Of a stretch of 64,000 nucleotides of DNA, positions 25,547-33,452 are shown piece by piece. Below the pieces are notes generated by a model. It was given only the letters and a program-made list of their open reading frames with translations. It was not told the origin of the DNA and made no database searches. The stretch is from CAYNBT01 sp964396025. Lineage in GTDB: Bacteria > Patescibacteriota > WWE3 > UBA101185 > UBA10185. Location: the NCBI GenBank assembly GCA_964396025.1, contig CAYNBT010000001.1, positions 1 through 64,000 of the forward strand, written 5' to 3'. Positions within the stretch are counted from its first letter, which is position 1, and every line of letters starts with the position of its first letter. The translations under genes were made by a program, and so were the position numbers.

Positions 25547-27301
25547 TCACTTTATCCACAAAGATAAAAAGTCTGCTAATGATTGTGTGTTCTGAATATC
25601 CTTAGCCTCACACCCTCCACGTCTTGCGACGTTAATTCCGTAATGCATAAGCTTGAGATCACTTGTAGAGTGTGAATCTGTATTAATCATAAGTTTAACC
25701 CCGTACTTTAACGCCTCTCTAACTAAATCATCCGAAAGATCGGATCTGCTAGGTTGGGCATTGATTTCAATAATTTTGTTAAATTCTACTGCTGCTGCAA
25801 AAATTTTATCCCAATCAACATCGCAGGGGTTTCGTTCGTTAAGAACTCTGCCTGAAGGGTGCCCTATAATAGTAATGTGCGGGTTTTTTATAGCATTGAG
25901 TAGACGCGCTGTAATTTTTTCTCTAGGTTGATCAAATGATGTGTGAATTGAAGCTATACCATAATCCAGTTTCGCCATAATTTCATCGGGTAATGCCAAG
26001 CTCTCATCATTCAAAATGTTAATTTCGTACCCAAATAGTACTCGAATGCTATTCTGTGAACTATTTATTTGTTCGATTTTCCTTCTTTTTGCCTCTATGA
26101 TAGACAATACTTCCATGCGTCCTCGTGATTGAACACTAGGAGCATGATCGGCATTTCCTATATATTCATAACCAAGTTCAATTGCAGCAGCTATCATATC
26201 CTCTAGCGAATTGACGCCATCAGAGTCTGTAGAATGTGTGTGCAGATCTCCTTTGATGTTTTTTAAAGTCACAAGATCAGGTAATTTTCCTTTTACTGCT
26301 AATTCAACTTCATCGCGACCCTGACGTAGCTCAGGAACAATATAGGGAAGCCCGATTTTGTTATAAAATTCCTTCTCATTAGAAAATTTATAGAGTTCAT
26401 CAGTTTTTTTATCTTTTATTCCGTATTCTGAGAGAGAATAACCACTTTCCAATGCAAATGTTCGCAGCAACACATTGTGCTGCTTTGAGCCTGTAAAATA
26501 CTGCATCATGGCACCAAGTGAATTTTCATCTATCACGCGTATGTCAACTTGAACATCATTTTTCAGCACCACAGCGGCACGAGAATCTCCTTTGGCTAAA
26601 ACATCTTCAACCTCAGAAAAACTTACAAAGTGCTCTATTGTTTTGGCCATATCTGTTGTTGCTACAACAATATCAATATCCCCCACCGTGGCTTCACGGC
26701 GCCTTAAAGAACCTAGTGCCTCTGCTTGGGAAACACATTCTAGTTCTTTGATGTAACTGATGATTCTACCTGCAATTTCTTCTGCTTTAGGAAGAAGCAT
26801 GCGCTTTTTTTCATTCTTGGTTTTTTTGGAATCCGAAATTGAAGATAAAATATCGAGTTCAGACTTTTCACCAAACCCCTCTAGAACGCGTATCTTGCCC
26901 TTTTCAGCGGCTTTTTTAAGCTTTTCGACTGCAGTATCCTTATCGTCCAAATCAAACGCGCTAGCCAATTTAAAAGCCTTCTTTGCACCAATTCCTCTTA
27001 TACCGATTAATGCAAACATTCCTTGGGGTAGATCTTTTTTTACAGCTTTGAATTCTTTGACATGGCCTGTCTGAAACAATTCGTCAATATGCTGCCCAAG
27101 TGCAGTCCCAACGCCAGCAATCTCATCTAGGCGCTTTTTTTCCCAAAGATCAAAAACACTGGATGTGAGATCTTGAATAGAGGAAATGGCGTTCTGATAA
27201 GCCCTAATCTTGAAACGGTTGACTTCCTTAACCTCCATAGCAGCTAAAACCTCTTTTAGCTCTTTTACAAGCTCCTCATTGGTGATTTTTGTTATTGTCA
27301 T
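25547..27301 (-). CDS. polX: family X DNA polymerase / PHP phosphoesterase (PolX)
   Basis: 584 aa. Domains in order: N-terminal HhH region (about 1-110, with GIRGIGAKKAFKL), nucleotidyltransferase palm (SLRRREATVGDIDIVVATTD, about 198-217) and C-terminal PHP domain from GDLHTHSTDSDG (about 346-357), with further metal-site His motifs NADHAPSVQS and IDTHS-like INTDSHST. PolX does short gap filling and 3' end trimming in base excision repair. No ribosome site: TATCAT (27308-27313) ends 6 nt before ATG, so it is probably leaderless. Confidence 0.95.
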   Translation of the reverse strand: MTITKITNEELVKELKEVLAAMEVKEVNRFKIRAYQNAISSIQDLTSSVFDLWEKKRLDEIAGVGTALGQHIDELFQTGHVKEFKAVKKDLPQGMFALIGIRGIGAKKAFKLASAFDLDDKDTAVEKLKKAAEKGKIRVLEGFGEKSELDILSSISDSKKTKNEKKRMLLPKAEEIAGRIISYIKELECVSQAEALGSLRRREATVGDIDIVVATTDMAKTIEHFVSFSEVEDVLAKGDSRAAVVLKNDVQVDIRVIDENSLGAMMQYFTGSKQHNVLLRTFALESGYSLSEYGIKDKKTDELYKFSNEKEFYNKIGLPYIVPELRQGRDEVELAVKGKLPDLVTLKNIKGDLHTHSTDSDGVNSLEDMIAAAIELGYEYIGNADHAPSVQSRGRMEVLSIIEAKRRKIEQINSSQNSIRVLFGYEINILNDESLALPDEIMAKLDYGIASIHTSFDQPREKITARLLNAIKNPHITIIGHPSGRVLNERNPCDVDWDKIFAAAVEFNKIIEINAQPSRSDLSDDLVREALKYGVKLMINTDSHSTSDLKLMHYGINVARRGGCEAKDIQNTQSLADFLSLWIK

Positions 27302-27369
27302 GGGTAAATGATACCATTTATCATTGACTCTAAAATACTCATCTGCTACGATTTGCGCAGGCTGAACTT

Positions 27370-27446
27370 GGAGCCGTAGCTCAGTTGGTTAGAGCGCTTC
27401 CCTGTCACGGAAGAGGTCGCGGGTTCGAGTCCCGTCGGTTCCGCCA
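27370..27446 (+). tRNA. tRNA-Asp (GTC)
   Basis: A full cloverleaf with acceptor GGAGCCG/CGGTTCC, the anticodon loop CTGTCAC giving GTC, T-loop TTCGAGT, discriminator G and encoded CCA (27444-27446). Confidence 0.97.
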
Positions 27447-27498
27447 AGGCCGATTCAGCTGCCACGCACTTTTTGTAAAAATTTTTCTGCCGTTAAAA

Positions 27499-28152
27499 AT
27501 GTCAAAAAAGAATAGAAATAAAAATAGACCGCATCGTTTCCCTAACGAAAACAGTTCCAGCAAACCCCAAAATTTGAATGAAGATATTATAGTAAATCCT
27601 TTGCAGATTGAGGAAACTCCCGAGTTTTTAGAACCAGTAACCAAAACCGAAAAGTTTGAAGAAATTCCAGCACAAAGAAATGATGTAAATGTAAGTTGGC
27701 TTCGTATAGCCACAAAACTCTCACTAATCCTGATCCTTCTTTTTATAGGTTTTTTGACCTTTAGATACCTAAGTGAGCAAAACATTGGGCAAAACGAAAC
27801 GTACAAAAGAATTGCGGATACAGTTTCGGATGCTATCAACAACTCAGGAAATAAAGGCAAACCTGATATTTCCAGTGGGGCTTCAACTAAACGAGACGAA
27901 GTTATTAAAGACTCGGGTACAAACAATGGGCAAATTGCTGAGTGGCATGCAACAAACTACAAAAAAGGAGACATCAACAAAGGCAAATACACGGTAAAAG
28001 AAGGCGACACCCTATGGGAAATCTCAGAGGCTGTAAACGGAAATGGGGCTCAATGGACACAAATACTCAGTGCGAACCAAGGCTCAATTGGGTATTTACC
28101 AAACGGGAGTCAAGCGCTCATAGTGCCGGGGCAAGTTCTTTTGTTGAACTAG
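27499..28152 (+). CDS. membrane-anchored LysM-domain protein
   Basis: 217 aa when started at ATG 27499; a longer frame runs back into tRNA-Asp and is rejected. A basic N terminus (KKNRNKNRPHRF) and a spacer precede one membrane helix (about 82-100, LSLILILLFIGFLTFRYL). A low-complexity linker and a C-terminal LysM-like domain (about 165-217; GKYTVKEGDTLWEISE...NGSQALIVPGQVLLLN) follow. LysM binds peptidoglycan GlcNAc chains, so it likely tethers to the wall. A related LysM fragment runs off the window end at 63752-64000. No ribosome site is visible. Confidence 0.8.
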   Translation: MSKKNRNKNRPHRFPNENSSSKPQNLNEDIIVNPLQIEETPEFLEPVTKTEKFEEIPAQRNDVNVSWLRIATKLSLILILLFIGFLTFRYLSEQNIGQNETYKRIADTVSDAINNSGNKGKPDISSGASTKRDEVIKDSGTNNGQIAEWHATNYKKGDINKGKYTVKEGDTLWEISEAVNGNGAQWTQILSANQGSIGYLPNGSQALIVPGQVLLLN

Positions 28153-28186
28153 GACCGGGTTTGCTATAAAGGTGGGCGGTGTTTAA

Positions 28187-28261
28187 TGGAGCCACCCGTG
28201 GGAATTGAACCCACAACCTATCCCTTACGAGAGGATTGCTCTACCGTTGAGCTAGGGTGGC
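28187..28261 (-). tRNA. tRNA-Thr (CGT)
   Basis: Minus-strand cloverleaf with acceptor GCCACCC/GGGTGGC, anticodon loop CTCGTAA giving CGT, T-loop TTCAATT, discriminator T and encoded CCA. Confidence 0.95.
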
Positions 28262-28347
28262 AAGACTGTTAAAGCTAAGCAGGCATGCCAAGTATATCAA
28301 AGTTGGGTTGTTGGATGTAGCAACAAGGACAATGAACTAGACAGGGA

Positions 28348-28389
28348 AAGAAAAAACCGCTCTAGTATTATGAATACCAAAGCGGTTTA
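28348..28389 (-). terminator. terminator, copy A of a duplicated element
   Basis: On the minus strand a stem (AAACCGCT/AGCGGTTT with an inner GGTATT/AATACT pairing) is followed by a T run. It differs at one base from the 42-nt copy at 28927-28968. Confidence 0.8.
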
Positions 28390-28412
28390 GTGAAACACAT
28401 GAATCGGGCAAG

Positions 28413-28784
28413 TTAGCTTTGCTTTTGCTTCTGCAGCTTGCTAAGAACTAGAATTACAACCCACACGGCTGGAACTCCAAACACAAAAGAAAAGATGTAG
28501 GCAATAAAAACCCAAACAGAATAGGTAAATACCTTGTTTGACTCCACGATAGTCTTACATTGTTCAGCCGTTGCAGGTTGCGCTTGGCCATTTTCCTGCC
28601 CTAACTGCCCAGCAAAACTTTCGATCATGTCACAGGAAGCTTCTTGTGATTCAATGGCTTTGCCAGCAAAAAACGCTCCTACAAAACCGGGGGCCAACAC
28701 TACGGCCAAAACAACGACTGCTAAAACTGCCAAAATAAGTACATAAAGAACATTACCGCCGGATTGAGCTTTCGGACTTTTCAT
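28413..28784 (-). CDS. small two-helix membrane protein, 123 aa
   Basis: Not recognised. AAGGAG lies 7 nt before ATG 28784; the longer upstream frame is rejected. Two strong membrane segments (about 13-40, VLYVLILAVLAVVVLAVVLAPGF, and about 88-115) flank a ~45-residue loop with two cysteines (near residues 51 and 75) and a Gln/Ala-rich stretch. If the loop is outside the cell the cysteines may pair. A TTGACT-17-TATAAT promoter (28892-28864) and duplicated terminator copy A bracket it as a single-gene unit. The role is unknown. Confidence 0.65.
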   Translation of the reverse strand: MKSPKAQSGGNVLYVLILAVLAVVVLAVVLAPGFVGAFFAGKAIESQEASCDMIESFAGQLGQENGQAQPATAEQCKTIVESNKVFTYSVWVFIAYIFSFVFGVPAVWVVILVLSKLQKQKQS

Positions 28785-28863
28785 CGCTATCTCCTTAACT
28801 GATGTTGAAAAAAGACAACAAACCCGTGCAAAAGTAATTTCCCTTTGCATTGAGTTGCTCGCT

Positions 28864-28892
28864 ATTATACAAGAGTAATTGGCCCAAGTCAA
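28864..28892 (-). promoter_or_regulatory. strong sigma70 promoter
   Basis: TTGACT (28887-28892), 17 bp, TATAAT (28864-28869), driving the 123-aa membrane gene through a ~75-nt leader. Confidence 0.75.
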
Positions 28893-28926
28893 TTGCTATA
28901 AGTCTTGCAATGCTGCGCACTAAAGT

Positions 28927-28968
28927 AAGAAAAAACCGCTCTAGTACTATGAATACCAAAGCGGTTTA
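28927..28968 (-). terminator. terminator, copy B of a duplicated element
   Basis: Near-identical (41/42) to 28348-28389, with the same stem and T run on the minus strand. It follows the 87-aa gene. Confidence 0.8.
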
Positions 28969-28980
28969 AGTTGAGTACTG

Positions 28981-29244
28981 CTACATAAGATCATTCGCGC
29001 GTAAAAACTTCCGTATGTCGCGAATCGTCTTATGCTTTTTCATCTTGTGACCCTTCTTGAATTTCTCAATAGAGTCAAGCTTATCTGTCCACGAACCTTC
29101 AAGCTGCACCGCACGATCGTTCAAACGCATGGCAGGCACGAGGTTGTAAGGATAATCCTTAGTCTTGCGCACGGCCTTGGCGTAATAGAATTCGCGAGCG
29201 GTAAATGAAGTGCGGACACGATCGGAAACACAACGATTGCCCAT
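28981..29244 (-). CDS. hypothetical basic protein, 87 aa
   Basis: Not recognised. TAAGGAGG lies 7 nt before ATG 29244. The product is soluble and strongly basic, especially in the C-terminal third (FKKGHKMKKHKTIRDIRKFL), with a patterned N-terminal half (SFTAREFYYAKAVRKTKDYP), so nucleic-acid binding is possible but unproven. A five-codon ORF with its own strong ribosome site precedes it (29269-29286), and the promoter contains an inverted repeat over the -10 box. Terminator copy B follows. Regulation by leader translation or by a repressor is suggested. Confidence 0.6.
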   Translation of the reverse strand: MGNRCVSDRVRTSFTAREFYYAKAVRKTKDYPYNLVPAMRLNDRAVQLEGSWTDKLDSIEKFKKGHKMKKHKTIRDIRKFLRANDLM

Positions 29245-29268
29245 AATTGAACCTCCTTAGTTGGAAAT

Positions 29269-29286
29269 TCAATAGTGGTTATTCAT
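29269..29286 (-). CDS. possible leader peptide MNNHY
   Basis: ATG 29286 is preceded by TTAAGGAGG and followed by five codons and TGA. It ends 24 nt before the start of the 87-aa gene, inside its leader. Such a short frame with a perfect ribosome site could be an attenuator or a decoy initiation site. Confidence 0.4.
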   Translation of the reverse strand: MNNHY

Positions 29287-29317
29287 GTTTGCCTCCTTAA
29301 ACAAATGGATGAATACC

Positions 29318-29350
29318 GAGCATTTTAACAGAAATGCTCACCGAAGTCAA
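29318..29350 (-). promoter_or_regulatory. promoter with overlapping operator-like inverted repeat
   Basis: TTGACT (29345-29350), 17 bp, TAAAAT (29322-29327). An inverted repeat GAGCATTT (29318-29325) / AAATGCTC (29332-29339) spans the -10 box and adjacent spacer, a position typical of repressor binding. Confidence 0.6.
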
Positions 29351-29368
29351 CACTATGGGTCTGTTGAA

Positions 29369-30043
29369 CTAGCCCCCATATTGCCTTGGAAACACAAACT
29401 GACTGAACTCACACCGCGCTAAATCCCCAAAGTACATAAGATAAGCGCTAAGAACATTGTCGGGGCGCAATTCTTCAATTTCACATGGTCCCAAGCTACG
29501 AACCTGATCCAAATCAATGGTCTTAGGGAGCTTCATGCAGATGTTTGGGCCAAAGTGTGCTGTAAGTGTTTCATGCAAAAGTTGTGTGTTGGGGTCAGTG
29601 TCAGTAATGTTCACTGCGTGATCTCGCCAATCGTTGGTTGAGCTAAAGTTTGCATCTGTGTAGACTGCGCGAATTCGATGAACACTAAGTTCAGCCAGTA
29701 CATCCGGATCTAGAATATCTCCAACGATGGGAAAGAAACGCCCCGATAAACCCAATCTGGCAAGATTCTGCTTGCATATGTCCATGCGGATTGGGTCGAT
29801 GTCTACAGCATAGAGCCGACGAAAGTGTCCGGCGAACACAAAAGACGTTGCGCCGATTCCAGTGCAAACCTCCAAGACACTCCAAGCACCCACAGCCTCA
29901 CGAATTCTCCGCGCAGCATGCTCCGCAGCGTATTGATAGTTCGATATCTTCAATCCAACTTCATCCCCCAAAAGCTGTATTCTTGGACTGAACCTATGTG
30001 CAACCCCCATCTGAGCAGGCGTATACAAACGCACTTGATTCAT
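29369..30043 (-). CDS. class I SAM-dependent methyltransferase
   Basis: 224 aa. Motif I is visible as VLEVCTGIGATSFVFA (about residues 56-71), the acidic ribose ligand is in LYAVDIDPIRMDICKQN, and the third strand with GRFFPIVGDILD follows. The expected catalytic (N/D)PP(Y/F) motif is replaced by YTDANFSS, so the chemistry may not be N-methylation, or the family is divergent. The arrangement resembles TGS1/COG2265-like RNA methyltransferases only loosely. AAAGGAGG precedes ATG 30043. Substrate unknown. It lies downstream of a 285-aa unknown gene with a 39-nt gap. Confidence 0.7.
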   Translation of the reverse strand: MNQVRLYTPAQMGVAHRFSPRIQLLGDEVGLKISNYQYAAEHAARRIREAVGAWSVLEVCTGIGATSFVFAGHFRRLYAVDIDPIRMDICKQNLARLGLSGRFFPIVGDILDPDVLAELSVHRIRAVYTDANFSSTNDWRDHAVNITDTDPNTQLLHETLTAHFGPNICMKLPKTIDLDQVRSLGPCEIEELRPDNVLSAYLMYFGDLARCEFSQFVFPRQYGG

Positions 30044-30082
30044 GTTTCCTCCTTTGTGTTTTAGGGAAGTATACTATATGAG

Positions 30083-30940
30083 TTACTTTAAGTTTTCTAG
30101 TGTTCTTAATGTATCTTGTGGGGTGGGAAAATCAGGGTTTTTATATGCTTGTGCATCCATAATATGATTTACAGTCTCCGCCCAAGGTGTTTCTTCATCA
30201 ACAGCGTAATAGGCCAGAAGTACTTTGCGTGATTCGGAGTTAGGTGCTAGCGCCGTCTTTAGTTTTTCTCTTTCATCTTCTAGCAAGCTCTTACTCGCTG
30301 CGGGATCACCCTCTTGAAGAGCTTCAAGAAACATATCCAGCACATTACCGGTATCCGATTGGTCATCCTCTGCCAAGTTTCCGCTCTCTGGATCGAAAAA
30401 ATTTCCAAAACCAATCTGTGCAGTGCGTAAGTAACTGAAGATATTATCATTCTTGAGGCTAGTGAGAATGCTATCAATAGAATCTGCGTGCAATGTTTCG
30501 GTGGTTTCGGCTACTTGTGACTGCATAGCGGCAGCATTAACATTAGTTGGCACTCCATGTATCTTACTAAGTAGTACGTCTATACCATTTCTGTACCTAG
30601 CATAATATTCTTCGTCAGGATCATCTCTTACGTAGATCTCTATTAACTCGATGGGCCCTCCTGAACCTAGCTCGTCATCATACTCGCTAAATGATATTTG
30701 CCCAAAGCCCAGTCGTAAATCGTCAATCGGCTCTGGATTTTCTAGCACGTGTATTGAGTTGTCCGCTGTACCCAGATACTTACAGTAGACAAGCGCAATT
30801 TTCCTACCGGTTTCTCTATCTGGTACAGCAAAACTCCACTTATACGCGTCTACCTCTTCCGCATTGATTTTTGACCAATCTACCTCAGTGTGCTCAAGGT
30901 CATAGTGTGAAATTGCAGGTTTGTATCCTTCATCGTTCAT
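30083..30940 (-). CDS. hypothetical acidic protein, 285 aa
   Basis: Not recognised. The product is soluble and acidic. An N-terminal ~130 residues appear beta-rich (RKIALVYCKYLG, IELIEIYVRDD) and the rest is helical with many Asp/Glu. There are no signal peptide, membrane helix or metal motif. The start at 30940 has no ribosome site; its ATG overlaps the TGA of a 55-codon frame upstream (ATGA), which may couple translation. It precedes the methyltransferase gene. Confidence 0.65.
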   Translation of the reverse strand: MNDEGYKPAISHYDLEHTEVDWSKINAEEVDAYKWSFAVPDRETGRKIALVYCKYLGTADNSIHVLENPEPIDDLRLGFGQISFSEYDDELGSGGPIELIEIYVRDDPDEEYYARYRNGIDVLLSKIHGVPTNVNAAAMQSQVAETTETLHADSIDSILTSLKNDNIFSYLRTAQIGFGNFFDPESGNLAEDDQSDTGNVLDMFLEALQEGDPAASKSLLEDEREKLKTALAPNSESRKVLLAYYAVDEETPWAETVNHIMDAQAYKNPDFPTPQDTLRTLENLK

Positions 30941-31104
30941 AAAATAATGTTAGCACATACAATGCAAGATACTAAAGAGGACATCCCTTTAGACCCTGAA
31001 TGTTCTTTGGTACAGAAATCTCGCCCACGATGCTCCAGATGAATCATCTCATCTGAGATTTGTCCCCCATTCCAAACATGCTCATATCTGAGCTCTTCAA
31101 GCAT
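30937..31104 (-). CDS. possible 55-aa protein coupled to the 285-aa gene
   Basis: A short frame from ATG 31104 whose TGA overlaps the ATG of the next gene (ATGA). The product begins MLEELRYEHVWNGGQISDEM and has a charged middle with two cysteines near the C terminus. No ribosome site is visible. The overlap geometry is the main support, so it may be spurious. Confidence 0.35.
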   Translation of the reverse strand: MLEELRYEHVWNGGQISDEMIHLEHRGRDFCTKEHSGSKGMSSLVSCIVCANIIL

Positions 31105-31154
31105 TTATTTTGTTGTTAAAGTGTTTTTGTTGATGAACTAAGTATGTTGTACTT

Positions 31155-31175
31155 TGGAGCGGGTGATGGGACTCG
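31155..31175 (-). repeat. duplicated 3' end of tRNA-Gly (att-like)
   Basis: These 21 bases are identical to the 3' end (CCA, acceptor strand, start of T arm) of the complete tRNA-Gly at 31328-31348. Identity stops at the T-loop. The intervening 152 bp hold a terminator and an inverted repeat (CTTTCAT/ATGAAAG) but no integrase. Confidence 0.75.
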
Positions 31176-31293
31176 GTCACATGTCTTTCATTCGTAATTC
31201 GCTTTGCTCATAACGTATGAAAGCATTCGACCCCGCCTCCTTCACTGCGCTAAAGCTTCGTTCAGTCCGGCATTCTCGTCACTTTCACACTAG

Positions 31294-31326
31294 AAAAATG
31301 CTGCCCCCTTCGGGAACATCATTTTT
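31294..31326 (-). terminator. terminator after tRNA-Gly
   Basis: On the minus strand AAAAATG/CATTTTT arms enclose a C-rich/G-rich stem with a UUCG-type loop. It lies immediately 3' of the tRNA-Gly CCA. Confidence 0.7.
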
Positions 31327-31327
31327 C

Positions 31328-31402
31328 TGGAGCGGGTGATGGGACTCGAACCCACGACCTTCTCCTTGGGAAGGAGACGCTCTACCACTGAACTACACCC
31401 GC
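31328..31402 (-). tRNA. tRNA-Gly (CCC)
   Basis: Minus-strand cloverleaf: acceptor GCGGGTG/CACCCGC, anticodon loop TTCCCAA giving CCC, T-loop TTCGAGT, discriminator T, encoded CCA. Confidence 0.96.
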
Positions 31403-31540
31403 ACACATGTATAGAATACCACACGCTTTCAAGCCACGGCACCATAACAGCACTATTCCCAAACAGCTGCCCACCCCATGGCAATTCCGCCGCAACACCA
31501 TTGGAATTGACGCACTGTAAGTGCTATCATAACTACGTTC

Positions 31541-32281
31541 ATGCAAAACTATCAGTATAAATCCAATAAAAAACCCGCACCGGGAATGAGCGAAGAAGAG
31601 CTCCAGAAAAGGCTCAAAACTAGCCTCGCAGGAATAGTTATAGTATTACTCATTGTGATCGTTTCCTTCACATTTTTAGGGCCAAAGATCGGCTCGCTGT
31701 TTGGACTTATCTCAGTAAACAGGAACGAAGACAAGAATCAAGATAAAATCGCTCCCGTATCCCCTATCTTTTCTTACATAGACAGTCACACCAACAAAAA
31801 AGAATTGAATATTGAAGGCATTGCCGAACCGGGAACCACCATCAAGCTGTTTGTAAACGGGCCAATCAAACACACCACAGTAGCAGATCAAAGCGGGGAA
31901 TTCACATTTGCTAAAGTCACCCTAATCGAGGGCAAAAACACATTATTTGCCAAAACTACAGATTCTCAAGGAAATGAAAGTGAAAAATCAGAAACACTAA
32001 GCGTAACACTAGATACAAAAAAACCAGACATTGATCTCATTTCACCAAAGGCAGGGGAAACAGTTAGAAATCTCGACAAAAGAATCAATGTTCAAGGCAA
32101 GCTTAATGAAAAAGCCGTGATAAAGGTTAACGGTAGAACTGCAATCTTCAAACCCGATATGACCTTTGAAGTTATCTTAGGAGTAGAAGAAGGTACTGTA
32201 GAGATAAAAGTGGAAGCTACAGACTTGGCCGGAAACAAGAAAGAAGAAAAAATTACTGTTCAGTACGTAAAAGGCAGCTAA
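31541..32281 (+). CDS. membrane-anchored protein with bacterial Ig-like domains
   Basis: 246 aa. A ~27-residue cytoplasmic head precedes one membrane helix (about 29-52, GIVIVLLIVIVSFTFLG). Two Ig-like/glucodextranase-B-like beta sandwiches follow (about 72-158 and 160-246), each with the typical pattern of a G.....V.G and a C-terminal VEATDLAGNKKE-type strand (TDSQGNESE and TDLAGNKKEE). Such domains stiffen or space surface proteins. It converges on the O-antigen-ligase-like gene, and their 3' ends overlap by 29 bp. No ribosome site is seen. Confidence 0.75.
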   Translation: MQNYQYKSNKKPAPGMSEEELQKRLKTSLAGIVIVLLIVIVSFTFLGPKIGSLFGLISVNRNEDKNQDKIAPVSPIFSYIDSHTNKKELNIEGIAEPGTTIKLFVNGPIKHTTVADQSGEFTFAKVTLIEGKNTLFAKTTDSQGNESEKSETLSVTLDTKKPDIDLISPKAGETVRNLDKRINVQGKLNEKAVIKVNGRTAIFKPDMTFEVILGVEEGTVEIKVEATDLAGNKKEEKITVQYVKGS

Positions 32282-33452
32282 CCATCATCAACCAAACAAA
32301 CAAAATCTGGGGGTAAAACAAGGCATTTATAAATTGCGACTGCAGCAACAAACCAAAAGTCACGCTGCTCAACGCAAGCTTGTTGTACCCGCCGTTTGCA
32401 AAAGCAAAGTACAGTGGGTAAAAATATGCCACGGCAAAAAACACTACACCAAGTACTCCCGTTGTAGCCATTACAAACAAAAAGCTGGAATCCACTCCTC
32501 CCCCTGAATTGCCACCAAAATCCTGCATAGATACATAACCTCGTTCAAGTTGCGCATATCTCAAAGTGTTAAAACCAACTCCCAAAAGCAAGTTGTCTTT
32601 GGAAAGCTCCCAACCCTTCTGCCATGAAATTAATCTAAAATATGCTGAGTCAGATGGATCTGTAATACCACTCAAACGCGTCTGAAACCTTGGCACAGCA
32701 AAATATGTTAAAACCACAGTAAAACAAGCCACAACTAGTAGTTTTGGGTATTTAAACAAACCATAGATAAGCATCATTACACTTAAAGCTCCCCAACTAC
32801 TGCGCGAAAACGTTAGAAATAGTGCCGCTAACAAAACTAACATCGCAACAATGTCTAAACGGGTTAATTTGCCGAATCTGGAAAAAAGCAAAACCAAGCA
32901 TAAAAACAAGTAACACCCCGTAAAATTCGGGTCAAAAAACGTGGACGCCAACCTGTTTTTGTGGGGATCCCAACCCAAAGATGCCTCAAGAGTTGTAAAA
33001 TCAGGCAAAACTACAAGTTGGATAAACCCAATCAAGGCGATCAAAACTCCGGAGACAATAATTGCGTTTTGCATAAAGCGCATGTCTAGAAGCTGTGCCT
33101 TGTAAAAATTGAAAAATACAACTGCAACCAAAACATAGGAAACAAATCTGAGAAGGTAATATCCTGCAGCTAGCTGCGCACCTGTACCAAACAAAGGCAG
33201 AACTCTAATTAAGGATATGCAGGCTACAAAGCTAAAAAGTAAAAAAAACAAAAGCTGTCTTGGAACCAGCACTTTATGCAAGAACAATGCTACAAATCCC
33301 AAACCACCAAACGCAAACATAATCACAAAAACATCAAAGAGATATAGACGACCATCTATGCTTCGTGTTAAAGCCGAAAACTGACCTAAAGTCAGCATTA
33401 ATATCACAACCAAAAAGAGACACTTTGACAAAAAGCTAAGCTTTTTTTTCAT
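32253..33452 (-). CDS. O-antigen ligase/polymerase-like (Wzy_C) membrane protein
   Basis: 399 aa with about 11 hydrophobic segments and one large extracytoplasmic loop. The Wzy_C region shows FDPNFTGCYLFLCLVLLF, LTFSRSSWGALSVMMLIYG (about 215-233) and LGVGFNTLRYAQ (about 292-303), the Arg and His-rich loop region typical of the family. It likely polymerises or ligates an undecaprenol-linked glycan outside the membrane. It overlaps the flippase gene by 17 bp and forms an operon with it and a glycosidase-like gene. Confidence 0.85.
   Translation of the reverse strand: MKKKLSFLSKCLFLVVILMLTLGQFSALTRSIDGRLYLFDVFVIMFAFGGLGFVALFLHKVLVPRQLLFFLLFSFVACISLIRVLPLFGTGAQLAAGYYLLRFVSYVLVAVVFFNFYKAQLLDMRFMQNAIIVSGVLIALIGFIQLVVLPDFTTLEASLGWDPHKNRLASTFFDPNFTGCYLFLCLVLLFSRFGKLTRLDIVAMLVLLAALFLTFSRSSWGALSVMMLIYGLFKYPKLLVVACFTVVLTYFAVPRFQTRLSGITDPSDSAYFRLISWQKGWELSKDNLLLGVGFNTLRYAQLERGYVSMQDFGGNSGGGVDSSFLFVMATTGVLGVVFFAVAYFYPLYFAFANGGYNKLALSSVTFGLLLQSQFINALFYPQILFVWLMMVSCLLRTEQ

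Noticed and set aside
27385..27498. N-terminal extension of the LysM gene into tRNA-Asp
   Set aside because: It reads through the tRNA; ATG 27499 gives a complete basic head and membrane helix.
28262..28347. Regulatory RNA between tRNA-Thr and the duplicated terminator
   Set aside because: Only unstructured AT-rich sequence is visible.
31290..31484. 64-codon frame over tRNA-Gly (minus strand)
   Set aside because: It is the tRNA read as protein, no start context.
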